From: Thermococcus sp.
GTDB taxonomy: Archaea > Methanobacteriota_B > Thermococci > Thermococcales > Thermococcaceae
Assembly: GCA_027035445.1 (NCBI GenBank)
Contig: JALVUT010000130.1
Location: 1 to 12,903 of the forward strand
Reading direction: 5' to 3'
Length of the DNA stretch: 12,903 bases
The position numbers and the translations under genes are program-made. Within the stretch, counting starts at the first letter, position 1. Each line of letters starts with the position of its first letter. Of the stretch, positions 1-5,357 are shown one piece after another. The notes beneath the pieces were generated by a model. The model had not been told where the DNA came from. It searched no databases and saw only the letters and a program-made list of their open reading frames with translations.

Positions 1-28
1 CGTCAAAGTCAAGAAGGTAGACCACCAT
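1..28 (-). CDS. 5' end of a divergent gene, possibly HAD-family hydrolase (partial)
   Basis: Reading the minus strand from an ATG at 28-26 gives nine open codons, MVVYLLDFD, before the window ends. An AAGGAG-like ribosome-binding site lies about 10 nt upstream (minus strand, around 38-43). The DFD triplet followed by a codon starting with G would fit motif I of HAD-superfamily phosphatases (DxDG/T), which often sits this close to the N terminus. That family idea rests on nine residues and is only an inference. The gene would be divergent from the prolidase gene. Confidence 0.4.
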
Positions 29-49
29 GTGCCGGGGTCTCCTTGGAGG

Positions 50-57
50 TTTATATG
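50..57 (+). promoter_or_regulatory. TATA box (TTTATATG) for the prolidase gene
   Basis: TTTATATG lies 52 nt ahead of the chosen prolidase ATG. This predicts a transcription start near 79 and a leader of about 30 nt that ends in a GGTGGT ribosome-binding site at 103-106 and nearby. It also argues against a start at the upstream TTG (43) or ATG (55), which would lie before the expected transcript start. Confidence 0.45.
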
Positions 58-108
58 GATTTCCGAAAGGGTTTTATTCGGGAAGGTCAATGCCCATCGG
101 TGGTGTCA

Positions 109-1155
109 ATGAGGATAAAGCATCTCCGGGAATTCCTCTCTCAGAACGGGCTTGATGGAGCCCTGATAGTTTCCTCCCCAGACCTGTACTACTTCACAGG
201 CTCGTCGCCGGTTCTTGGCGGCTACTTGGTAATAACCCCGGATGAGTCGCTCTTTATGGTGCCTGAACTTGAGTATGAGGAGGCCACGGAGAACTCAAAG
301 GTTCCTGTGGAGAAGTTCAAGAGCGGCAAGGAGCTCTACGAGAGGTTTTCCTCTTTCAAACTCCGCAGGCTTGGAGTGGAGGGAGGGATCTCCTTCTCCC
401 TGACCCAGAGCCTCCGTGAAAAGGCCGGTGTTGAGGAGTTCAGGGTGATCGACGATGCAATACGGGACCTCCGCGTCGTCAAGACGCAGGAAGAGATCGC
501 CGTGATCGAGGCCGCCTGCAGGATAGCAGACACGGCCATGATGGTGGCCATTGAGGAGATCAGTGCAGGCAAGCGCGAAAGGGAAATTGCGGCCAGGATG
601 GAGTACGTGATGAAGATGAACGGTGCTGAAAAGGTCGCCTTCGACACGATAATAGCGAGCGGCCCCCGTTCGGCTCTCCCCCATGGGGTAGCTAGCGACA
701 AGAGGATAGAGAAGGGTGAGTTGGTGGTCATCGATGAGGGCGCCCTCTACCAGCACTACCACTCGGATATGACGCGCACCATCGTTGTTGGCTCCCCCAA
801 TGAGAAGCAGAGGGAAATCTATGAGATAGTTCTCGAGGCCCAGAGGAAAGGTGTTGAAGCGGCAAGGCCTGGGATTACGGCCAAAGAACTCGACAGCATC
901 GTCAGGGGCGTCATAGCGGAGTACAGCTACGGCGACTACTTCATTCACTCGACGGGACACGGCGTCGGCCTTCAGATACACGAGTGGCCGCGCGTGAGCC
1001 AGCAGGACGAGACAGTGCTCAAGCCTGGCATGGTGATAACGGTCGAGCCGGGCATCTACATCCCCAAGTTCGGAGGAGTCCGCATAGAAGACACGATCGT
1101 CATCACGGAGAATGGCGCGAGAAGGCTCACCAAGACGGAGAGGGAGCTGATCTGA
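109..1155 (+). CDS. pepQ: Xaa-Pro dipeptidase (prolidase)
   Basis: Cytosolic dinuclear metallopeptidase that hydrolyses X-Pro dipeptides, the last step of proline-rich peptide breakdown in these peptide-fermenting archaea. From the ATG at 109 the product is 348 residues, the length of the P. furiosus enzyme. The five metal ligands of the pita-bread fold fall at the known positions: D209 (VVIDEG), D220 (HSDMTR), H284 (STGHGVG), E313 (TVEPG) and E327 (GGVRIED). The N-terminal creatinase-like domain spans roughly residues 1-120 and the catalytic domain 125-348. An in-frame TTG at 43 would add 22 residues, but the residue register, the GGTGGT site just ahead of 109 and the TATA box at 50-57 all favour 109. 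It appears to be monocistronic, because the next gene has its own promoter-like sequence. Confidence 0.95.
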   Translation: MRIKHLREFLSQNGLDGALIVSSPDLYYFTGSSPVLGGYLVITPDESLFMVPELEYEEATENSKVPVEKFKSGKELYERFSSFKLRRLGVEGGISFSLTQSLREKAGVEEFRVIDDAIRDLRVVKTQEEIAVIEAACRIADTAMMVAIEEISAGKREREIAARMEYVMKMNGAEKVAFDTIIASGPRSALPHGVASDKRIEKGELVVIDEGALYQHYHSDMTRTIVVGSPNEKQREIYEIVLEAQRKGVEAARPGITAKELDSIVRGVIAEYSYGDYFIHSTGHGVGLQIHEWPRVSQQDETVLKPGMVITVEPGIYIPKFGGVRIEDTIVITENGARRLTKTERELI

Positions 1156-1159
1156 CTCC

Positions 1160-1183
1160 TATTTTCACTTTAGAAAGTGAGAA
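1160..1183 (+). terminator. T-rich stretch with a small palindrome after pepQ
   Basis: Five nucleotides after the pepQ stop there is a T-rich stretch (TATTTT) followed by CACTTT-AG-AAAGTG (1166-1179). The palindrome extends one more pair outward, and further if a T-G pair is allowed. Archaeal termination mainly needs T-rich tracts, so the T run may end the pepQ transcript. The loop is only 2 nt, too tight for a stable hairpin, so the dyad could instead be a protein-binding site such as an autoregulatory operator for the relBE genes that start 60 nt downstream. The sequence does not decide between these. Confidence 0.35.
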
Positions 1184-1198
1184 GAAACCAGCTCCAAA

Positions 1199-1206
1199 AA
1201 TTTTAT
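1199..1206 (+). promoter_or_regulatory. Candidate TATA box for relB-relE-pelA
   Basis: ATTTTATG lies in an A/T-rich patch between pepQ and relB. It would place the transcription start near 1227, about 14 nt ahead of the relB ATG and just before its GGTGGGGAG ribosome-binding site. A second candidate, GTATAAAAG (1216-1224), would put the start too close to the ATG for that site to be used. Confidence 0.35.
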
Positions 1207-1240
1207 GAGCTGTTTGTATAAAAGAACGGTGGGGAGTGTC

Positions 1241-1435
1241 ATGGAGAACGTCGAACAGGTTATTCTTCAGGAACTGAAGGAAATTCGGGAAGAACTCAGG
1301 ATACTGAACTCCAAGATTGATAACTTCGCTGGTTACTTTGAGATGGACGAGGAGGAACTGCATGAGCTTTTAGATGAGCTGGAAGAGACCAAGAGGAGTG
1401 GGGTTCGCCTAGAGGAGATTCTCGATGAGCTATGA
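1241..1435 (+). CDS. RelB-like antitoxin (type II)
   Basis: Small acidic protein of 64 residues. It has a leucine-heptad stretch at about residues 4-28 that should form a long helix or coiled coil, followed by a highly acidic Glu/Leu-rich tail. This is the usual build of archaeal RelB antitoxins, which wrap around the basic RelE toxin as an extended helix. Identification rests mainly on the partner: the gene overlaps a clear RelE homologue by 11 nt. The ATG at 1241 is chosen because GGTGGGGAG precedes it at normal spacing. The ATG at 1205 would add a Cys-containing 12-residue leader with no ribosome-binding site. Antitoxins of this type usually repress their own promoter together with the toxin; the small dyad at 1166-1179 is a possible but unproven operator. 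Confidence 0.7.
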   Translation: MENVEQVILQELKEIREELRILNSKIDNFAGYFEMDEEELHELLDELEETKRSGVRLEEILDEL

Positions 1436-1685
1436 AGTAGTGCTATCTCAGAAAAGCCTGAAATTTTTGGGAAACCTCTCCCCTAAAGACAGGGCGAGGA
1501 TAAAGGAATCCCTACTCAAACTTAGAGAGAATCCTTGGTCAATGCAATACAAAAAACTAAAGGGTCACCCTTTCTACCGAATCCGGGTTGGAGATTATAG
1601 GGTCATTTACAGCGTTGACGAATCCGCTAAGGTCGTTTACGTGGTTAGGATAAGCCGCAGAGAGAACGTTTACAAAGACCTCTGA
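1425..1685 (+). CDS. relE: RelE-family mRNA interferase toxin
   Basis: Basic 86-residue protein of the RelE/ParE superfamily. Members of the RelE branch bind the ribosomal A site and cleave mRNA during translation. Visible hallmarks are the helical N-terminal half (residues 8-36), the YKKLKG strand entry (42-47), the core motif YRIRVGDYRVIY (51-62) and the basic C-terminal segment RRENVYKDL (78-86), where archaeal RelE places catalytic Arg/Lys residues. The start overlaps the antitoxin end by 11 nt, and GAGGAG precedes it by 7 nt, consistent with translational coupling. The reading frame is intact with no sign of decay. The pelA start follows 9 nt after the stop. A ParE-type gyrase activity cannot be excluded from sequence alone, but the C-terminal basic residues fit RelE better. 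Confidence 0.88.
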   Translation: MSYEVVLSQKSLKFLGNLSPKDRARIKESLLKLRENPWSMQYKKLKGHPFYRIRVGDYRVIYSVDESAKVVYVVRISRRENVYKDL

Positions 1686-1690
1686 GGTGA
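1684..1690 (+). promoter_or_regulatory. Strong ribosome-binding site of pelA overlapping the relE stop
   Basis: GAGGTGA overlaps the relE TGA and matches the end of archaeal 16S rRNA, with 4 nt to the pelA ATG. No convincing TATA box was seen close ahead of pelA inside relE, so pelA may depend on readthrough from the toxin-antitoxin promoter. Confidence 0.6.
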
Positions 1691-1694
1691 GACC

Positions 1695-2768
1695 ATGCAG
1701 ATAATCCACCGGAACGCCAAGGAGGGCAAGGTGAAGGTCAAGGCCGAGACGCTCGACGACCTCTGGCACCTCTACCACGTAATCGAGGAAGGCGACGTCA
1801 TCTATGCCAGGACCCTCCGCAAACAGAGTCAGAGGGCAGACTCCCTGAGGGCGGAGAAAGTTGAGGTGATACCGGTTTTCCTCGGTATAAGGGCCGAGAA
1901 GATCAGTTTTCACAAGTTCGCCAATCAGGTACGCGTCACCGGGCCGATAGTGTACTCCTCACGCGAGGATGCCCCCTTGGGAAAATATCACACGATAACG
2001 ATCGAGGAAGGAACCGTCGTCACCATCCAGAAGCCCCTCTGGAAGGAGTACCACATAGAGAGGCTGAAGGAGGCGGTTGAGGCCTCCAAGAGGGCGAGGG
2101 TAATGATAGTCGTTATCGACGACGGCGAGGCCGACATGGCGCTCGTGAGGGAGTACGGCGTCGAGATACTCAACAGCATAAGGCACAACCTCGGCGGGAA
2201 GCGCTACAACACGGACAGGGAGAGCGAGGAGAGGAGGTTCTTCCACGATGTTGCGAAGACCATGGAGGAGATAATGAACCGCGAGAAGGTGGAAAAGGCC
2301 ATTGTTGCCGGTCCCGGCTTCATAAAGGAGGACTTCCGTAAGTTCCTGCAAGATAACTACCCAGAGCTGGCGAAGAGAGTTGCCATAGAGGACACGAGTG
2401 TGACCGGGAGGACGGGCATCTACGAGGTCATAAAGCGTGGAACTGTTGAGAAGGTCTACCACGAGAACCGCGTTGCCAGGGAAGTGCAGCTCGTTGAGAA
2501 GGTGCTTGAGAACATCGCGAGGAACAACGGTTTAGCAGCATACGGTCTCAAGGAGGTGGAGGAGGCGATTAACTACGGTGCTGTTAAGACTCTCCTCGTC
2601 TTGGACGAACTCCTGAAGGGAGAACATAGGGAGAACATAGAGGAGCTGATGAACGCTGTCCGATACTCACGTGGCGAGATCGTCGTTGTCAGCTCGGAGC
2701 ACGAGGGGGGGGACAAGCTCAAGGCTTTGGGCGGTTTGGCGGCCCTGCTGAGGTTCAGGGTGGAGTGA
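1695..2768 (+). CDS. pelA: Archaeal pelota, ribosome-rescue / mRNA-surveillance factor
   Basis: Archaeal homologue of Dom34/Pelota. With the GTPase aEF1A it enters the empty A site of stalled ribosomes, and with ABCE1 it splits them. The 357-residue length is typical. The domains are an N-terminal Sm-like domain (about 1-125), a central eRF1-like domain (about 130-255) and a C-terminal L7Ae-like domain (about 260-357). Family signatures are VAGPGF (204-209) and the C-terminal segment SSEHEGG...LGGLAALLRF (333-354). As expected for pelota, no GGQ peptide-release motif is present. The gene begins 9 nt after relE and its 3' end overlaps the convergent HEPN gene by 14 nt. The close linkage to a ribosome-dependent toxin is notable. 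Confidence 0.96.
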   Translation: MQIIHRNAKEGKVKVKAETLDDLWHLYHVIEEGDVIYARTLRKQSQRADSLRAEKVEVIPVFLGIRAEKISFHKFANQVRVTGPIVYSSREDAPLGKYHTITIEEGTVVTIQKPLWKEYHIERLKEAVEASKRARVMIVVIDDGEADMALVREYGVEILNSIRHNLGGKRYNTDRESEERRFFHDVAKTMEEIMNREKVEKAIVAGPGFIKEDFRKFLQDNYPELAKRVAIEDTSVTGRTGIYEVIKRGTVEKVYHENRVAREVQLVEKVLENIARNNGLAAYGLKEVEEAINYGAVKTLLVLDELLKGEHRENIEELMNAVRYSRGEIVVVSSEHEGGDKLKALGGLAALLRFRVE

Positions 2769-3129
2769 GCTTTCTTTTTACAAACTTGAGGGTAATCTCT
2801 GCGAGTTTTATTGCGTTCTCCGCTTCCTCCTTGTCCGGCTCGTGAAGTGTTGGATACCTGGCCTCCACAGCGTAGGCGGTTAGGAGATCAACGTCTTCAT
2901 TGAACAGTCTCGTGAAGTCGGAATCAACATCGGAACATAGGATTATGAGTTCCCCAATGTCATGGGTTTGCTTAATAGGCCTTCCTCTGGCAACTAAAAA
3001 CGCCTTCAACGCTTTCTCTGCACACTGCTGGGCGTGGAATGAGGCAAAGTCATAATACCCGAGTTCCAAACTGTGTTTTGCCAGCGCTAAGTCTTTCTTG
3101 GCTTTACTCAACCACTCCCTGAAGCTCAA
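2755..3129 (-). CDS. HEPN-domain protein (putative RNase toxin of an MNT/HEPN pair)
   Basis: A helical 124-residue protein of the HEPN superfamily, the branch paired with minimal nucleotidyltransferases. Visible features are the WLSKAKKDL start helix (6-14), the hallmark helix FHAQQCAEKALKAFLV (31-46), THDIGEL (55-61), and an R-X4-H motif at R91-H96, the RNase signature of active HEPN toxins. The acceptor tyrosine found two residues after the His in HepT-type toxins (HxY) is absent here (H-E-P), although Y92 lies inside the motif. Translation starts at a TTG whose bases overlap the nucleotidyltransferase stop (TTGA, 4 nt), so the two are probably translationally coupled. The 3' end runs 14 nt into the convergent pelA gene. 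Confidence 0.88.
   Translation of the reverse strand: MSFREWLSKAKKDLALAKHSLELGYYDFASFHAQQCAEKALKAFLVARGRPIKQTHDIGELIILCSDVDSDFTRLFNEDVDLLTAYAVEARYPTLHEPDKEEAENAIKLAEITLKFVKRKLTPP
2771..2779 (+). terminator. T-rich tract after pelA
   Basis: TTTCTTTTT begins 2 nt after the pelA stop, in the expected position for an archaeal T-tract terminator. It lies within the 3' coding end of the convergent HEPN gene, where it reads as Lys codons on the minus strand, so its composition may simply reflect that protein. Confidence 0.35.
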
Positions 3130-3443
3130 ACTCTGACACCCTCCTTCAGCGCATAGTGGTAGATGAACCCCCTGTCTTCCTTCACCCTCTCAAGTTCATC
3201 CTTCGAGATGAAGAGGATATCCGCCTTTACTCCTTTGAAGAGAAGCTCCCTGTGGATGAGTTTGTACGCTTCAAGCTCGGTTTTCCTTGACACAGGCTCC
3301 GAGAGAACCACCAAAACGTCCCAATCGCTGTCCTCCCTGAAGTCGCCACGAGCCCTCGAGCCAAAGAGGATTATCTCATCCACCTTAAGCCCAAGCTTCT
3401 TGGAAACTTTCTTAATAGTTGCTTTGATGACTTCAATGCTCAT
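3126..3443 (-). CDS. Minimal nucleotidyltransferase (MNT), putative antitoxin partner of the HEPN protein
   Basis: A 105-residue protein with the polymerase-beta-fold nucleotidyltransferase signature. G28-S29 is followed by ten residues and D40-x-D42 (the GSX10DXD motif of MntA-type antitoxins), and a third acidic residue, D75, lies in KADILFIS. MntA proteins studied in bacteria neutralise their HEPN partner by attaching AMP to it. Whether this archaeal pair works the same way is an inference. The ATG at 3443 has no ribosome-binding site in front but has a TATA element 26 nt upstream, which suggests a leaderless message. It is the first gene of a two-gene operon and is divergent from the decayed gene that starts at 3539. 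Confidence 0.88.
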   Translation of the reverse strand: MSIEVIKATIKKVSKKLGLKVDEIILFGSRARGDFREDSDWDVLVVLSEPVSRKTELEAYKLIHRELLFKGVKADILFISKDELERVKEDRGFIYHYALKEGVRV

Positions 3444-3465
3444 GATACTTGATTAAACCCCACTC

Positions 3466-3473
3466 TATTTATC
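3466..3473 (-). promoter_or_regulatory. TATA box for the MNT/HEPN operon
   Basis: On the minus strand GATAAATA is centred about 26 nt upstream of the MNT ATG. That puts the transcription start at or next to the start codon and agrees with the absence of a ribosome-binding site. A second TATA-like element, GTATAAAAA (minus, about 3493-3501), lies farther upstream and reads as a TATA box in the other direction too. Confidence 0.5.
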
Positions 3474-3491
3474 CCTTTCTGCACCCTTTCA

Positions 3492-3500
3492 TTTTTATAC
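3492..3500 (+). promoter_or_regulatory. TATA box of the decayed gene
   Basis: TTTTTATAC is placed to start transcription near 3522. It is followed by a GAGGTGGAG ribosome-binding site (3526-3534) and an ATG at 3539. The presence of both a promoter and a ribosome-binding site marks 3539 as the original start of the disrupted frame that follows. Confidence 0.5.
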
Positions 3501-3538
3501 CACTGGAGCGTAGTTAGAAGTAGTAGAGGTGGAGAAGA

Positions 3539-5045
3539 ATGGTGCCGTTCCCTGATGAGTATGGTGCAGAAGGGACAAGAAGATCTAGCGCGCGCGGCAG
3601 GGGTGCTTGAATACTGTTGTCCAGACTGGCACGGCTGGTAATGCCTCCCTTGCGCGAGGACGCCAAAAGGGACAGGGAACTGTGGGAGAGGGTATACTGG
3701 CCAGATCCCTACAGCGCAGAGGACCATGAGGAGAGGTGAAAGGTAGCCGCGCTGAGGGTGATGATGGGGACGCTCCTTGCAAAGAAGTACGGTACGGACA
3801 AGGTCACAACCCAGGCCGCAATAACATCTTCGCTTGAGCACACATTCAAGAAAAAACCACACTGGGATCGCCTAATATATGGAAAATTAGATGAAGTGGA
3901 TCTGAAAAAGGCGCTAGAGGGTGCAGAAGAATACATGAAGGTGCGACCACAATACTTCCCTCCTGAAGCGATAGAGGACTACAAGAAGCTCTTTCCCGTG
4001 GCGCTGGAGGCGGCGAAGGCAGTCGGGAAGATGATGCACAGGTGGACGAGGGAGATATCCCGCAAAAAGTACAAGATGGCGAGCTATGAAGAGCCCGATA
4101 CTGTGTGGTATGGACCAGAGATGCTAAAAGCGGCTGCGGAGGGTAAAGGTCCGACTCCACACCAGTACATTCCCAACTATCTAACGAAAGAAGAGATAGA
4201 GAAGATACATATGGCGCAGAGGGTGCTGGCGGAACTTCTGGGCCTGCACTCGCGAGTGATGTTCGAGAAGGGCAGGAAGAGCGGAGTGGATATGTTCCTA
4301 GATGAGAAGAGAATGGAAGAGCTGGAGCAGGAAGTTCAGAGGATACTGCGTGGAGAGCACCTGAAGGAGATTCTGGGGGAGAACCCGTTATCCACGTGAA
4401 GACCCGCAGCAAAGAGCGAGCAGAAGCCAGTCACGCAGAAGAAGGAGAAATTCACAATAGACGACGTGGACATGAGCAAAGTGGAAAAGCATCCCGAGAC
4501 GGGCCTCCCAATCATACGGAATGGAGATGAGATCATAGTGCTTCCGACATACAAGCACCCGAAGGAGATACCAGATCTCCATCCCGAGGCGCTCTCTCCG
4601 CACGCTGCGTCAATTAAAGAAAAATAACATCACGAACCCAGAGGAATTCAAGAAAGCTGTGAATATCATTATCAAAATCATGGAAGATTACAGAAAGAAG
4701 ATACTGGAAGAGGGGGATGTGGGTCAAGCAGAACTCAAAATAGCGAGATCCTTGGACAAGTACAGCGATGGGAGTGCAGCAGCAGAGGCAGCAATAAAAT
4801 TCATGAAAAACGCACTATTCCTCCATGGATACCACGCAACTGCAAAGATTAAGGGATATACTATAGATCACGCTCTTGCAGAACTCGCGCCGAGCGAGGT
4901 GCAGATAAGGGAAACAAGGGATCTCGTGGCAGACGCGCTCAAAAACCCTGAAAAATACGGGATCAAGGACTTTAGAGACCTCTTGCAGCTCATATACAAA
5001 GCTGAGAAAAAGATCAAGGGGTTCCCGCACAAGAAACACACATAA
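3539..5045 (+). pseudogene. Decayed gene of about 500 codons, family not recognised
   Basis: One long coding frame can be traced from the ATG at 3539 to the TAA at 5043, but it is broken. In the starting frame there are TGA codons at 3608, 3737 and 4397, with clearly coding-like sequence on both sides of the last two. At the A-run 4620-4624 the coding signal shifts by +1: the first frame stops at TAA 4625, while the protein-like reading NNITNPEEFKKAV continues in the other frame to 5043. Near the 5' end the stretch QEDLARAAGVLEYCCPDWHG is open in the neighbouring frame (about 3573-3638). A pair of compensating one-base indels therefore explains that part better than readthrough of the 3608 TGA. 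Inner pieces of 213 and 128 codons have only GTG starts without ribosome-binding sites, so they are fragments and not separate genes. The restored product is helical, soluble and charged. I do not recognise the family. A viral or integrated-element origin is possible but unsupported. Confidence 0.7.
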
Positions 5046-5061
5046 GAGAGACCGCAGATAA

Positions 5062-5067
5062 TATAAA
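5062..5067 (+). promoter_or_regulatory. TATA box ahead of the micro-ORF
   Basis: TATAAA, within AATATAAACC, is 27-29 nt ahead of the overlapping GTG/ATG starts at 5091/5094. It predicts a transcript that begins at or just before the start codon. Confidence 0.4.
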
Positions 5068-5093
5068 CCTCCAAAGAAAATATTCACGGGGTG

Positions 5094-5165
5094 ATGCCTG
5101 TGAAGCCAGTAACGCCAAAGGCCAAGGGAAAGTCAAAGGGATGTCCACAAGGCTGGTACGTGTAA
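5094..5165 (+). CDS. Possible 23-residue protein with a CPxGW-type C terminus
   Basis: Short frame from ATG 5094 (a GTG at 5091 would add one residue) to TAA 5163. It is preceded by GGGGTG and a correctly spaced TATA box. The product is Lys/Pro-rich and basic and ends in GCPQGWYV. It contains one cysteine, no membrane segment and no signal peptide. The tail resembles the CCPDWHG patch in the decayed gene about 1.5 kb upstream, so it may be a truncated paralogue, a real small protein, or chance. The evidence is the promoter placement alone. Confidence 0.3.
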   Translation: MPVKPVTPKAKGKSKGCPQGWYV

Positions 5166-5319
5166 GAGCGTCCCAACCCACTGACTCTTGCTTTTATATG
5201 CCGTTTTAATTATTTAGCGGGCCCGTGTGTACCCTGCTGTGAATGATAAGGGCTTATTCTCTGTAGCTCCTGTAAACGTTGCCCAAGCGTTCCCCGCTTC
5301 CTCAAACGATCGAAACGTA
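5166..5319. other. Non-coding gap between micro-ORF and ATPase gene
   Basis: No coding frame of note was seen. The gap holds a TATA-like TTTTATATG (5192-5200) with no gene behind it (the next ATG, 5244, opens only seven codons), a GGGCCC palindrome near 5219-5224, and a short dyad ATAAG-GG-CTTAT at 5246-5257. An unrecognised small RNA or remnants of an older promoter are possible. Confidence 0.4.
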
Positions 5320-5328
5320 TTTATATAT
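5311..5328 (+). promoter_or_regulatory. BRE and TATA box of the ATPase gene
   Basis: CGAAAC (BRE-like, 5311-5316) is followed by TTTATATA (5320-5327), one of the best promoter matches in the window. It predicts a transcription start near 5349. An ATG start at 5346 would therefore probably not be on the message, and the TTG at 5358 becomes the likely start. Confidence 0.65.
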
Positions 5329-5357
5329 AATCGCGCTTAGATATAATGGTGATTAGA

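Noticed and set aside
295..981. Long minus-strand open frame opposite pepQ (228 codons).
   Set aside because: It is antisense to a clearly functional prolidase, with composition typical of a shadow frame and no recognisable motif or promoter.
3608..4399. Genuine UGA recoding (selenocysteine, tryptophan or other) in the disrupted gene.
   Set aside because: The three UGA contexts share no pattern, neighbouring frameshifts are also present, TGA is used as a normal stop throughout the window, and no SECIS-like structure stands out. Kept only as an alternative.
3758..4399. A separate 213-residue gene starting at GTG 3758.
   Set aside because: No ribosome-binding site or promoter at suitable spacing; the coding signal extends upstream through the TGA at 3737 to the promoter-linked ATG at 3539.
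3846..4412. 188-codon minus-strand open frame opposite the decayed gene.
   Set aside because: It is Ser/Pro/Leu-rich, as expected for the complement of a charged helical protein. No ribosome-binding site or promoter was seen, and the plus strand carries the coherent coding signal.
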